Below the pieces are notes generated by a model. It did no database searches and was not told the origin of the DNA. It saw only the letters and a program-made list of their open reading frames with translations. From Chlamydomonas reinhardtii (taxonomy: Eukaryota; Chlorophyta; Chlorophyceae; Chlamydomonadales; Chlamydomonadaceae), in the NCBI RefSeq assembly GCF_000002595.2, contig NC_057019.1, positions 2,952,753 through 3,016,752 of the forward strand: a stretch of 64,000 nt of DNA. The letters are read 5' to 3'. Made by a program: the position numbers and the translations under genes. Positions 50,843 to 63,090 of this stretch are shown here, piece by piece (position 1 is the first letter of the stretch; each line of letters starts with the position of its first letter).

Positions 50843-51738
50843 AGCACCGCACTGGAAGCCGGGATGCGTTGTGTGGGGAGCAGGTGTGACGACGTCAGGC
50901 TCGGCTCTGGCACACCAACCTGCGGCACAAAGGATGCGGGGCGGCGGGGATTCATGTTGTGTTTGGGGGCTCGCGCCATTATGTTGCCTACTACGTCAGG
51001 TCGTGCTGTCGTACTGACTGACTGCGTGGTGGGCGACTTTCATGACAGTAATGTTTACATTCAAGGCAGATTGGTCAGAGCGGCATCGGGACAGTTAACC
51101 TCATGACCCTGTTCAAGAGATTGATGTATCTAACTTAATGTGTGTGAGACGGTCAGGGCAACCGCCCGCGGAGCCGTAAGCCGGTCTGGAAGTCTGCTCG
51201 AGACGGTGCTATACTGCTGTAACACTGACGTATGCACATTGCCATTGGCTAGTGTGTCGTGTGCACCCCTGGTCGTGTGGCACCGTTTATGAATGCTGTG
51301 GCTCGCTGCAACCTACGGAGCCCCGAGGTGCTCCTGCCATGCGCGCCGTGTGCTGAGTAAGACCAGTGGGGTAGAAGGACATGCCAAACGGCACTTGTCG
51401 CTCCAAACCGCTACATGCCAAGATGGCGCCTAGCGGCCAGCGCCAGCAAACCGTCAAAATAGGCATCAAGGCCAATACTAGCTAGCATGACTCCCCTCAA
51501 GGCTCCCAAGCGAGCGACCGGCCGTGAGCTTGCTAGCAGGGTTACCGTATGTTCATACTCGTGTTCCAGCCTAGCCCAATCGGGCAGTCCTCACTGACGT
51601 GAAAGAACGCCGGGCAACACCGCGCATCCGCGCGACCGCGCACTGCAGCAACAGCCCCCACACCATTCAATCGTCGCACTCGGGCGCTAGGGCACACAAC
51701 ATCACCTCCAGCCACCTTGCAGCCGCCGCCCGCTCGGC
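50843..51738. other. Convergent intergenic region, small gene / SURF1 3' flanks
   Basis: About 900 bases with no gene recognised. TGTAA at 51218-51222 (+) may end the small gene transcript, about 375 bases past its stop. Confidence 0.45.
51218..51222 (+). terminator. Candidate TGTAA poly(A) signal for the small gene
   Basis: TGTAA downstream of the stop at 50842, assigned by position. Confidence 0.35.
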
Positions 51739-53898
51739 CTACTGCGCGTTGTGGCTCTTGCCCCACGCCGCGCGCGCGTCCGCCTGATAGTCCACGATGC
51801 GCGGGCCGCGCAGCGGCTTGGTCACCGCGGTGCGCCCCATGGCTGCCAGCACCACACACAGCGTGGCCCAGATGAGCGCGTAGTTGCGGTGGTCGGACGG
51901 CATGGTGGTGAACCGCACCAGGTCGCCCACGTGCTTGGGCGCCGGATAGCTGGCAGCGGCGGCGTCCTCAGGGCCGCCCAGCGCCGCCGCGCGCGACTGC
52001 TCCAGCGGCGAGCGCTGCTGCACCGGCACCGCGGCGCTGGCGTCGGAGGTGACCACCAGCACCAGCGGCGTGTCGGCGGGCAGGCCCAGTGTGCGCGCCT
52101 GCGGTGAAGGGAGGAAGACGGAGCAGAGCGGGTGGGTGGGTGGAGGGCTCTCGAGCGGGCAGCACGTAAAGAAGAGTCGAAGGATTGGTGCGCGCATCTG
52201 GATCGATAGGACCGGACGGATGGCAGCTGGGCAGGCACGACGTGAGCCGACAGGGAGGTATGAGGTATCCGGACCACGCTGGCTCGCTGTGCCGTGGTAT
52301 GCGCCTCGTGTTCCAGCAGCCAAGGAGCACCCACGCACTCATGCACACCGCACTCAAGCAGCGCCAGGCCCAACTCACCATCTGCTCACGCTGGATGTAG
52401 TGGAACTCGTCCGAGTCAGGCGCGTTGGCCGGCATGAACTGGTTGGGCTCCTCATCGGGCTGGATTACACCTAGCACCGTCACCGGCTCCGGTTTAGCCG
52501 GCGCGACAACCGCCGCCGGCGCCGGCTTCGCCGCCTCCTTGCCGCGGCCGAACCAACCGCCGCCCTTGCCCGACCCCGCCGCCACTGTTGCCGAGGCAGC
52601 CTTGTCCTTCTCCGCCTTGGCGGCGGCCTCCCGCGCCTCTCGCTCCTGGATGGTCTTAGCGGCCTGGGCTTGCGCATCTGCTTTCCATTCCGCCGGCACC
52701 CAGCCCCGGTTCACCAGCACCACACCCTTCCTGCAGGTGAAAGACAGGGAACAGGAACAGAAAAGGTAGCAGAGAGTGAAGCAGGTAAGGGGAGTCTGGG
52801 CGCTGCACGCCAGCAGACTGCCAGGCTGAGCGTCAGGCTGAGGGCTGTGCGTTGATCAAAGCACGGGCTGTGTCAGACCCTGCCCAACCCTGCGGAACCT
52901 CTTACCTGTCGGCAGCGACCATGGGCGTAATGAGCAGGTAGCCGGGCCGGATGCCCTGACCAGGAATGCTGCAGTAACGAGCAGTGGCGGCGCGACAACA
53001 CGAGACGTGCGAGACAGTTGAGACGATGCACCCGCACACACATTGCCAGTGGAGTGCGAAGGAACGCGATGAAGTGCCTGCTCCGTTTCTATTGACAGCA
53101 CCCCAGCACACCCGACACGACACCCCCTACGTCAGCATAAACCCAAGTACCTCGGCCCTGCTATGGTATCCGCTATCCAGCCATTCCGACCGCAGCCTAC
53201 CCTCCCCCATCGACTTCACCAACGCCGTTAGAGTTCCGCCTCAACCCGCTGCCGGCGCTCACCTGCGCGGGCGCGGCCCCACGTACAGGCTGTACTCGTG
53301 CAGGAAGCGGCCGGTGACTGACACCTTGTCGTAGTCGGCCGGCTGCTCCAGGCTGAAGATGTCCACCGGCTCCGACGTGGCCACCCGCTCGCGCGTGGCA
53401 ATCAGCTCCTCCTGAACATAGCGCATGCCGACACAGTCGATGAGCAACGTACCGTAGTCCACCGGCGCTATGACAGGGTGCAGAAGTGTGCATTGGAAAT
53501 GGCACCGGTGCCTAACCAAGGCGACTGCTACCGTATTTCCCTGCTGACGTCAACTAATGTTCCGGGACTCCGGGGAACCCCAATTGGCCCATTCCGTATC
53601 GCCACCCGTACCGCGGCCCCCCAACGCAACCAGCCACGCCCTGCGCAGTGCCCACCTTCCAGCGCATGCGCTCATACTGCCAGTAGGCTAGGCATGCGCA
53701 TACAGCGCTGGGCACGAACATCACCGCCGCAGCCGCGCCCTTGGAGGCTGTCTCCTCCGTGGCGGCCAGCCCTGTCGACGCAACACCTCTCGTTGCGTTG
53801 CGCCCAAGCAACGCGCCCGCAGCCTCCTCTGCCGCTGCCACCTGCTTTGAGCAGGAACCCGACAATGTTGTCCATCCTAGTCGTGCTAGCCGGCGCAT
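51739..53898 (-). CDS. SURF1: SURF1: cytochrome c oxidase assembly factor
   Basis: Inner-membrane factor for early assembly of respiratory complex IV. The N-terminus MRRLARLGWTTLSGSCSKQV is basic and acid-free, a mitochondrial presequence. First membrane span FVPSAVCACLAYWQYERMRW contains the family's WQ..R..WK-type motif. Then ADYDKVSVTGRFLHEYSLYV, VGPRPR, GQGIRPGYLLITPMV, VVLVNRGWVPAEWK, VTVLGVIQPDEEPNQFMPAN and DSDEFHYIQ. The second span YALIWATLCVVLAAMG lies near the C-terminus, which ends KSHNAQ. A lineage-type insert of roughly 60 residues rich in Ala/Lys/Glu sits between NRGWVP and the VLG strand. Start is the ATG at 53896-53898. Confidence 0.92.
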
Positions 53899-54230
53899 TG
53901 TGTTCGCAGCGACTCCACCGGTTTAGTTGATGGTCCCGAGATGGTTCTGTTTTCGCTATTTTGACGAGTTTCGTGGCGCCGCCGGACGCGTATGTGCTCG
54001 CTGAGTTGTGTCAGCCGTGTCAGTAAGGAAGTAAAGCGTAACCCGTCAGTTTTAAGCGATGCGCACTAGCAATGCATCCGAATGACGCTCATTGCGACAA
54101 GCCCGCCTGTTTCGTCGAGCTTTTGCTATTAGCTTTCGTTAACAGTCAGAACAAGCGCGCTCTGTCGACTCCTTAGCTGGGACCCGAAATGATCGGTTTA
54201 TGTTGACATCCCAAGTTGTCCCTAGCTCAT
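53899..54230. other. Divergent promoter region, SURF1 / ARMC8-like
   Basis: 332 bases between outward-facing start codons. No defined site is seen. Confidence 0.45.
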
Positions 54231-57200
54231 ATGTCAACAGCCTCTACAAATCCACCAGTCGCTCCCCAGCTTGCGACTATGGTTGCTAAGCCGAAGGACC
54301 TGCTGCGGGAGCTGCGCGAGGGGAACGCCCTCAAGGCGCTGAAGACTATCAAGAACCAGGTAGGCAACCCTAACGTCTTAGTATCGTCACGTTTATGCAG
54401 CCGCAAGCGACGAGGGCGTTAAACGCGTCGGCGTCTTTGCAGCAAACCCGGCTTGGAGTGCGTCGCGTCCGGGGACCAGTGGAACCCCACGGTGGAACCC
54501 CTAGCCTATCACGCGCGGCGTGTCGCTGATAGCGCGCTGACGTAGCAGTACCCTGTGGGCGCCAGGGGTACGCTCAGGAGTACGTTTCATCGCCGTTGAC
54601 CTGCAGCCTACACCTGCAGACTCGCCGGTGTTAGGAGCACGCTGGCACGTAACTTGATTGCTGGTCTAGGTACTTCGAGCCCCTTTGCCCATCCCACTAC
54701 GATGCATACCGCCAGGTTATTGGCAGCAAGAGCAAGAAGTCGGCCTTCATCAGCGCCGGCGCCGTGGAGGAGGTGCTGGGCGTACTGCGGTCATGCCTGG
54801 CCTCCGCCGCCACCACCACCGCCTCCGCCGCGACGGCATTGCACCCGCAAGAGCATGACCTGCAACAGGACCAGCAGCTGCTTCTCCAGCAGCAGGCGGC
54901 GGTGGTGCTGGGCAGTCTGGCGTACGGCCACCCGGCGGGACTGCGCCAGCTCATATCGCATGGCGGGCTGCCTCAGCTGGTGGCCATGCTGGGGGCCGCC
55001 GACCAGGCAGTTGTGCAGGCCGGCCTGCGCGCACTGAAGCTGGCCACAGAGCAGCAGGAGGCGCTGCTACAGCTCCAAGGCGGTCCGGCGGCTGTAGCAG
55101 GGGAGCAGCAGCGGGAGCAGGTGCAGCTGCGGCTGGACGAGCCGGCGATGGCGGCGGTGGTGCGGTGCTTGGACGCCGCCACAGCGCCAGCGGCCCAGGG
55201 GCAGGGGGTGGCGGGGGCGGGTCCGAACGCGGCGGCGGCGGCCAGTGGTAGCGGCAGCTGTGGCAGCGGTGACTCCGTGCGGGGCTCGGTGGCGGCGCTG
55301 GCGGCGGCGGTGGTTGCGGCGGCGTGCCGGCGACCGGAGGAGGTGAGGGGCAAGCAGAGCACTGGCCTCTGCGCCCGGTGACTTAGGCTGCATGCGTGCG
55401 GGGTGTCCTGCTTGGGCGCCAGCCCGTTGACGTGCTCTATGCAATGGTGGCCCATGCAGCTGATGCTGGCGGTCAAAGCGGGCGCACCAGCCGGCCTTAT
55501 CAAGCTGCTGCTTGAGGGCGAGCGGCCAGACGCACAGGTACGCCAGCAGGGGGTCTAGTTGGGGGACGCCCACACAATTTCTTGTGGCGCGGAGCCCCGC
55601 TGCTCCTCTGCGCCTGTTCCGCAACCTGTGTATGACATGCTGGGCTGGGTGACGTGCCGCGGCCCTGCACCTGCGCGCCCACAGGCGGCGGCGCTGGAGG
55701 GTCTGGCGCTGCTGCTGCCGCACGACCCCGCCGCCTGCGGTCTGGCGCTGTCGCGCCCGGCTGTGTACGGGCGGCTGACGGCGCTGCTTCGCGATACCGA
55801 GCCGGGCGTGCGGCTGCTGGCGGCGGGCTGCATCGCCACGCTGTCGCGCGACCCAGCCTGCGAGCAGCCGGAGGTGGGGTCCAACGGAGACTCGGGGTGC
55901 CTGCAGGGCACCGGCAAACTTTGTTGGGGGCTGGCTTCCGGCACATGTGACATGTGCGGTGGCAGGCGGAGGGCTGTGGCACCCTGTACCGGGCGGGTGG
56001 TAGCTTTGGCGTGCAACGAGCTTTAGTTCATTTGCACCAGTGGTGACCTCGCTCCCCGCACAGGCCATGCAGCGCGCCGCGCTGCCGGTGCTGCTGCGCC
56101 TGCTGGCGAACCCCTCCACCCGCCCACACGTGCCGGCGGTGCTGGCGCGCCTCATTGAGGGCAGCGAGCCGCTGCAGAAGGCCGCCGCGGACGCTGACAC
56201 CGTGCGCCTCCTGGCCGGACTCCTGGCGGCAGACGCCGCGCCTCCGCCGGCCTCCGCTGCGGCGGCGGCTGCTTCGCCCGCGACGAAAGCGGGTGCGGGC
56301 GCGCCGGCGGCGGCGGCTGAAGCCGGCAGCTCCGCTGCCGCCGCGGCGGGCTTGGCGTCCACGTCTGCGGTGGCTGCGCTGCGCGAGGGCTGCCTGCGGG
56401 CATTGGGTAGCCTGTGTTTGAATCGGGACGACAGCCGCAAGCAGCTGCTGGAAGCCAAGGTGCGGCGGGTGAAGCGGGGTGCTGCAGAGGTACGTGTGGA
56501 GGAGTGCACCCGACCTGCGGTTGTGGGCTGGGCAGTGCCACTGGGAGACTGGGGCGGTGTACCGTGTACGGCAACCTTTCATACACGTGTGCCCCGTGCT
56601 GCGTGTCCTGCCAGGTGCTGCGGCATATCGTACGTAGCCTGGAGGACCCCTGTGACGGCGTGCGGGCGGCGGCGGCGCTGTGTGTGCGGGCGCTCAGCCG
56701 CTGCGTGCGGACACTGCGCAGCAGGTGAGCATCGAATACGTCTAAGGCTTGTAGTCTTTGCGTTACAATTTGCAGGTAGAGGCGGCGGGTACCCTCAGAC
56801 CTGCCCGCCACTCGTTACGCGGCACTCACTGATATGCTGTATGGCTGCGCGGTGTGCGCAACTGCGCACGCCCCTGCAGCCTGCTGGACGGCGGTGGCGA
56901 GCTGGCGCCGGTGCTGGTGGCGCTGCTGGACGACGCCAACGTGGACGTGCGGGTGAGGACGGCGTCTTTGGGGGGAGCGATATGTGGATTGCAACGCGGA
57001 GGATTTCGGAGGCTTGCTATCGCGAACGGTTACACGGCTACCCAGACCACACCGCGTTAGCGGCCACGTCTGCGAGCACCGCCCAGCTACTGCTCAGCAC
57101 AGCATCTCCTCTGCACTGCCCAGCTACAGCTGCCCTACACTTTAACGCCCTACGCTGAACCTCCCCGCCCAACGTACGCCCCCTCTCCCCTTGCAGTCCA

Positions 57201-58922
57201 GCGCCGCCGCCGCCATGTGCAACCTAGTGTTGGACTTCTCCGCCGCCAAGTCCGCCGTGCTGGCGGCGGGCGGGCTGCGGCGGCTGGTGGCGCTGACGGG
57301 CGCGGAGCAGCCGCCGGCGCTGCGCCACCACGCGGCCTGGGCGCTGGGCAACATGCTGTACCGGGCCGACGCGGCGGTGCGCACACAGCTGGTGCAGGTG
57401 CGGCGGCTGGTGTAGGAGAGCGGCCGGTGCAGGACGAGGAGGAAAGCGGGGGGTCGTGCGGACGCGGGTGGACGTGCCATGGACTCGTGGGGCCGCGTGA
57501 GACACGTTGGAACCGGGCGTGGCGGGGATGGTCAGGGCCCAAGCGTCCAGCATGACATCGGTAGGCAGGAGGCTTGCCCGCGTGGCTGGAAAGCCCTTGC
57601 AGTCTGGTGCAGCTCTGCGCCGTTTTGACGTTCCCTGTCCCAACTTCTCATGCCCGCAATCCCCATGCGCTGCAGGCGCTGCCCTGGTCCCGGCTGGTGG
57701 GCCTGCTGTCCGACCCCGAGCCGGGCGTGGTGGAGCAGGCGCTGGTCATCCTGCGCAACCTGTGCATGGGCGACAGGCAGCACATCGCAGCAGCCATGGA
57801 GTGGGCCGCCGCGTCGCCTGCGGCGGCAGAAGCAGCGGCGGATGCGGCGGGTGCGGATGCCGGCAAGGGCACGGAGGACGCGGGCGCCAGTGCGGCTGGA
57901 AGTGGTTCTGGCGGTGGCGGCGAGAGGTCGGGGGCACAGCAGGGCCTGCTGGCGGTGCTGCAGGACCGCATCGAGGCCGCTGCGGCAGCGGTCAAGACCG
58001 GGTGCGTCTGCGTCACGTGCGCTGTGCGTTGCTGTGTGTTGATTGGCGTACTGCCCCTGGGCTCACAGGCTTTGGGCGCTGTGCCCCTCGTCACGCTCAT
58101 GCCCTGAGCCCACACGCGTTCGGCGTCGTGGATGTTCTTCCCTGGAACCCTCAAACCCCCTAAGCAGGAACGCTTTCATCATTTGACCTCACAGGTTACC
58201 AGATGCAGCCGGCGACGACCAGGCAGCTGAGCCCATGGACATCTCGGGCGCCGGCGAGCCGCCCGCCTCCCGCGCCGCCACGCCCGGCGCCGCGGCCGCC
58301 TCCCCGCTTCCCGCATCCTCCTCCAGCCCAGGCTCCAGCACCAACTTCGCCGCAAGCTCAAGCCCGCAGCAGCCGGCGGCGATTGCACAGGGCACGCACG
58401 CGCTGTATGCGGTGGCCAACCTGTTGACAGGGGGGGCGGCACTGAAGGACGCGGTGATGAGCCGGCGGCAGCTGCTGGCGGCGCTGGTGGCGCACCTGAA
58501 GCCGGCGGCAGGGGACCTGGCGCTGCCGGCAGTGTGGTGTGTCATCAACCTGACCTGGGCGGCGGCGGCGGCGGCACCGCCTGCGGCGGTGGGCGGCGGC
58601 GCGGGGGACAGGGAGGCGCGGACGGAGCAGGAGGCGCTGGGCGCGAGGTAAGGCAATCCCGGGATGGGGTGGATGTGACGCCACATTACCACCAGGCATC
58701 AGCACTCACCTGATGGTATTTTGCGTGACTTACTTAACGCCGATGTGTCGCAGGTGCCGGGCGTTGCAGGAGCTGGGGGCGCTGGAGGCGCTAGAGGCTC
58801 TGAGCCACAGCCACAGCTCGCGGGATGTGCAGGAGCGCGCGAGGACGGCACTGGAGCAGCTGCGGAGGGGCTTGGGGCAGGGCTCGGCAGACGCAGATGC
58901 AGAAGGTGCTGCGGTGCTGTGA
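54231..58922 (+). CDS. ARMC8: Armadillo-repeat protein, ARMC8/GID5 (VID28)-like
   Basis: Likely scaffold subunit of the CTLH/GID E3 ubiquitin ligase, where ARMC8/GID5 holds the substrate receptor. Exon 1 (54231-54359) encodes PKDLLRELREGNALKALKTI ending in KNQ; it joins in phase 0 to VIGSKSKKSAFISAGAVEEV at 54716. That N-terminal pattern (IKNQVIG.K.KK...I..GAV) and the C-terminal LQELGALEALEALSHS..SRDVQERARTALEQL are characteristic of ARMC8. Between them are many ARM-type helices: AALEGLALLLPHDPAA, VRLLAAGCIATLSRDP, SSAAAAMCNLVLDFSAAKSA, LRHHAAWALGNMLYRADAAV, VEQALVILRNLCMGDRQHIA and HALYAVANLLTGGAALKDAV. Ala/Gly-rich low-complexity inserts lie between repeats. The poly(A) signal TGTAA follows at 59045 and 59059. 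Confidence 0.8.
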
Positions 58923-59150
58923 GGGGAGAAGATACGAGGAAGAGGAGGGAGTTCAAAGCGGAGACCAGGATGAACAGCGCATGAAGGTGGCAGCGAGGAG
59001 GTCGGCGAAGGCGTGCATTGAGCAGGATGGTGTTTCGCGATCGCTGTAAGGGCACTGTTGTAACGTTTGTTGCATTAATGAACTAAGTGACGTCGTCATT
59101 TTGGGACTCAGAGTATGCAACAAGTTTTGAGGCACACGAGAGCAGAATAG
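58923..59150. other. Short same-strand gap, ARMC8-like 3' end / rhomboid promoter
   Basis: 228 bases. TGTAA at 59045-59049 and 59059-59063 marks the likely end of the ARMC8-like transcript only about 90-100 bases before the rhomboid start codon, leaving little room for a separate rhomboid promoter. Confidence 0.55.
59045..59063 (+). terminator. Two TGTAA poly(A) signals for the ARMC8-like gene
   Basis: TGTAA at 59045-59049 and 59059-59063, about 125-140 bases after the stop codon. Confidence 0.6.
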
Positions 59151-61065
59151 ATGGCCTCGCTCACGATGGGTTCGGGACTCGTTGTTGAATCGCGTGGCTT
59201 GCTTGGGCACTCCCCAGCACAACGACAAGCCTTGAAACCATGCATAGCTACATTCGGCCGGAAGTGGCATCCTAGAGCAACAGCAGCGGGTGCTTCTCGC
59301 GGAGCCCAGGACGCATGCATCGGCCGCTATGCAGCAAGCTCACGGAAAATCGTGTGCCAGGCATCAAGCACTCCAGTACCATACAATAACAACAGTAAGC
59401 TTATGAGTTAGGCTACCGAGCCCAACCGGAGGTTCGGGAAGGCGACCTTGCCTCACACCCCACCTCGGCACCAGGGTTGGCCCCGGCACGGCCCAGCATG
59501 GACGCACGGCACGCACCCAACGACGTACCCTGACTGCGCTCGGCCCACGTCTTCTTGCGCCTCATTGTTGCTCTGTACCCAGGTCCCCGCAGCCCCGAGG
59601 TGTTCTCCGCTGCCGGCAACGGTGTGTTTGTCCTCATGCTGCTATGCGTGCTGGTGTTCATTGCCGATAACCTCCTTCACCTGCCGGGCATGAGCCTGCT
59701 GCACCTCAACCACTACAAGTGAGCGCGAGATCGGGTGCATGTGCTAGAGAGCACAAAGAAGGAAGCACGCGAGCGCAAGTGCATGTGTTGTGTGGGTACG
59801 GCAGGCCTTCCGGTACATAAATGCATGGAAACCCCAGGGCCTTGTAGAGCTCCTGCGCGTGTGACGCGGACTTGCTTGCACTTTAAGTCAATGGAGCGAA
59901 TCCTCCTCGCGCTTTGCTGCTGCCCTTGGTCAATCCCTCGGTCCTCACGCAAAGTGCACCCGCGTACTGGCCTCGCAGGCCGCAGTGGTGGCAGTGGGGC
60001 ACACACTTGTTTTGCCACGCCAACTTCGCACATCTGAGCGGCAACCTGTTCAACCTCTGCGTGTTCGGCAAGATGGTCGAGGAGACTGAGGGCGCAGTCG
60101 GCGTCTCGCTTGCCTTCTTAGTTTGCGGCATCGGTGCGTGCTGCGCGCCAGCGAAGATCATACTGCTGCTGCTGCTGCTTGGAACTCGGGGATGGGATGG
60201 AGGCGGCTGGTTGGAGGAGAGCACAGCAGCAGGTGGCATGCAGCCGGGCACCAGCCAGGGCCATGGAAGTCGGCGCGGGCAAAGCATGTGCACCTTCAGT
60301 GTAAGAGCCTTCGTGTGCTGCAATGTATGTAGGTGCTGCCATCGCCGCGTTCTTCCTCACGCCTGCACTGGCGCACGGTCGAATCACCGTATCCGTTGGC
60401 GCATCAGGTGCGATGCGTACTGCGGAAACGCGGGCCCGAGGCAAGGCCTCATACCATGGGGCTGTGTGCGCACCAGCGGTCCCTGGTAGCACAGGATTTC
60501 CGCTCGTGTAGTCGGTGAATTCCCTATCTCGCTTCTTGCTGCGAGGCCACCGCCGTTACTGAGCTTCCCTCGAACGATGCAAACCCCGTCGCTCGCCCCA
60601 GGCGCGATCTTCGGCCTGTTCGCAGTGAGTGTGGCCACGCGGCTGCGCTGGAATCTGAAGCAGCTGCTGGAGGCGGCGGTGCTGGGGCAGTTTGTGGTGC
60701 GGCAGGTGCGTGGCGTGGCGGGTCTGGGGCTCTCCAGCCACTCGCCTACGTTATGGCCGTCGTTGGCCGTGCAGCCTGGTGTGCCGCGTCAGGCTTTGTG
60801 GTGCTTCATGTGCAACAGCGCGAATGGATTTGTCAGACGGGCCCTGGGCGCACCGGGACGGCACCCTGCATGTGTGTGACCGGTCCCGACGTGCCGTTGG
60901 CGTGCCTCGCCCACTGTTTGTGGCCAGGTGCTGGAGGAAGCCAAGAACCAGGCCACGGGGGGTCTGGTGCTGGGCGGCCTGGCTGTGAGCCACGTGGCGC
61001 ACCTGGCCGGCGCGGCGGTGGGCGTGGCGCTAGTGCTGGCGCTGTCCAAGCTGCCGCCCGCATGA
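59151..61065 (+). CDS. Rhomboid-family intramembrane serine protease, probably plastid
   Basis: Cleaves membrane proteins within the bilayer. Exon 1 (from ATG 59151) encodes an acid-poor, Ser/Ala/Arg-rich leader of about 80 residues, consistent with a chloroplast transit peptide. Following exons give VFVLMLLCVLVFIADNLLHL (first span), the loop and helix HANFAHLSGNLFNLCVFGKM, AFLVCGIGAAIAAFFLTPA, the nucleophile motif GASGAIFGLFAVSV, a helix with LKQLLEAAVLGQFVV and the catalytic-His helix GLAVSHVAHLAGAAVGVALV. Ser and His of the dyad are both present. The sequence ends LSKLPPA with TGA at 61063-61065. Closest in pattern to plant plastid rhomboids, though a mitochondrial destination is not excluded. 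Confidence 0.88.
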
Positions 61066-61205
61066 GCTGGGCACAGAGGCAGTGGTGGGTCACCTACCCA
61101 TGGCAACGGTTCTGGGGTGCAACACGTGATCGGCTATCTGCCACTGTGCCACCCTTTACCTGTACCAGCACATACCCATGGCAGAGCGGCGCAGCGAGCT
61201 GGGAT

Positions 61206-61308
61206 GCTGGGATTGCTTGGTGTGTGATGGGACAGCCCATACCCTAAGCAGACGGCAAACAGTTTGCAGCGGCAGAGCAGAAGTGCATGGCTGGGATTGC
61301 TTGGTGTG
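61206..61308 (+). mobile_element. Copy B of the short dispersed element, 19-bp target duplication
   Basis: A 65-bp insert (61225-61289) lies between exact copies of GCTGGGATTGCTTGGTGTG (61206-61224 and 61290-61308). It shares CCCATACC(C/T)... and AAGCAGACGGCAAA with copy A and TGATGGGACAG plus GCAGCGGCAG with copy C. Relative to C it lacks about 40 bp in the middle. Confidence 0.65.
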
Positions 61309-61678
61309 GCGGTGGCAGAGTATATAGAGCCGCACGTTTCTAGCAGGCATTGTGGCCCGGTGGAGTGTGATGGCCAGGCGGAGTGCGCAGGAGACCCGCA
61401 GTAGCCCCGCAGTAGCCCCGCAGGATAGACGTGACAAGCAGCAGTTACACAGGCTTAGCATAGTGGAATGCGGGGCCGTTAGGGGGTGGAGATGATCAGC
61501 TGGTCGCAATAGGGTATTGCTGGAAGGCGGCGTAAAGCGCTGACAAGATTGTAGCCCGGTAGAGTTTGGTTTGCAGTCGGGGGGAAGGGGCTGAGGTGTA
61601 CGACCGGCGGCGGTGCTGCGGCAAGTGTATGACAAAAGTAGTAGGTAAGCCAGTGGCCTGGCGGTGGTGCGGATGGAG

Positions 61679-61816
61679 TGGGCCAGTGGCTGTGTGATGG
61701 GACAGTGGCAAGGCAAGTTGATAAAGTCCCGTAGGGTGCAGCTGATTCCCAGAACCCAACAAATGGCATATAATTGGCAGCGGCAGGGCAAGAGTGCGCG
61801 GCTGGGCCAGTGGCTG
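61679..61816 (+). mobile_element. Copy C of the short dispersed element, 14-bp target duplication
   Basis: A 110-bp insert (61693-61802) lies between exact copies of TGGGCCAGTGGCTG (61679-61692 and 61803-61816). It contains TGATGGGACAG, then GTCCCGTAGGGTGCAGCTG shared with copy A, then GGCAGCGGCAG shared with copy B. It is the longest copy here. Confidence 0.6.
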
Positions 61817-63090
61817 GCAGGTCCATCAACACCCACTAGCATCCCCTTCATTACATGGAGCCATCCACGGAGCCAGCTGATTGACCAGCAGCCCGCATGT
61901 TGTATTGCAATTGCCGAGTTTGTGCCTCAGGCCATCAAGAGCTTGGTCATGCAAGGGGCGGTACGGATATGCCAGCCCTGCTCAAAGGCACATGCGCACG
62001 ACTGTGGGTACCTGAAAAGCACACCAGCAAGCTAAGCGATCTCCGACGAGTCAGCGCGCTTCGTTACAGAGCTAACGGCCTCGGGCCCTACAAACCGGCT
62101 TGCGGCCCATCACGGTTCCACGGGAGCGCCCGGCGACACCGCAACACAGGCACCAGGGCAACTCGAGAGCGACACGGCCGCTTTGATACGAAGGCAGTGT
62201 CGGGCCAATCAAATGGCGGTATCACATCCTTTGCATGTCCCTTGACCTCTTGTGCCTAGGACGGGCGCCCTAACATAAATTCTCCTCAATTTGAAGCCCA
62301 TACCGCGCGGCGCGCCCTAATCATCCCAAGCCGTTATGCCCACCTAAACCCCATCCCACACGTACTGATCTACCAAAAGGCGATGGATGTGGTTGTTCCC
62401 GCAAGCACGGGAAGAGTGGGTCGAACCAAACGAGCTTAACGGGCAAGGCCGAAGAAAGAACCACAACATAACAAATGCTTCTGCGCTTTGCAATCCGTAG
62501 AACTTTCTTACGTTGGAGTCTACAGCTGCCCGTCCGGCCCCAAGAGGCAGTATAAGGCCAGTCAAAAGAAAGCATACGTTCGATTCACAGTCGACACCAT
62601 TCTTACCGGCATTTCTTAACCCAGCGCCCTGCAGCAGCGCGGGCGGGCCCTTTGCTAGTTCCATACCAACCGCCAGTAACCGCCAGGAACCCTTAACAGC
62701 CCCCAATCCAGCATCTGATGCACTTGCACAACGGTAACGAAAGCAGGCTCGTACCATGTCGCCCGCCGTTGATATCAACATCAACAGCCTGTAGTTACCG
62801 TTAGTGGCGGCGGGCCTCCGCGCTGCTGCCAGCGCCCGGCCGCCATTTGCCAGGCGCCACCGATGCGCGCAACCTAGCCACGGCGTGGCGCCACCTAATA
62901 ATCTCCCCCATAGCGTGTTCGCCAGCATGCTACTGGCTAACTGACAGACCGCCGTGTGTGCTGCATATGTGCACCTTTGTGCGGCACATGCCGTCCTCGC
63001 GACGCCACATCAATGTGTTGGCGCCGCTAGTGGATGCAGGCTGACGGTGTTCTGCTGCGGGCCCCAACCTCTTCACCAAACGTGGTCTAT

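Larger units (their letters stand above)
61066..63090. other. Gene-free, repeat-rich region
   Basis: Two kilobases between convergent genes (rhomboid and kinase) with no credible coding gene. The left half (61.07-61.85 kb) is a patchwork of diverged repeats, including two copies of the short dispersed element, the unit TACCCATGGCA twice, ATTGT(G/A)GCCCGGT(G/A)GAGT twice, and a short CCGCAGTAGCC array at 61395-61423. Minus-strand frames of up to 231 codons here come from these repeats. The right half looks unique and holds the kinase 3' flank. Confidence 0.6.

Noticed and set aside
55067-56509. 480-codon minus-strand open frame
   Set aside because: Antisense to ARMC8-like exons, whose plus-strand frame has ARM-type helices and proper splice sites.
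61156-61851. 231-codon minus-strand open frame downstream of the rhomboid gene
   Set aside because: Its sequence repeats itself because it crosses two copies of the short dispersed element; no domain is seen.
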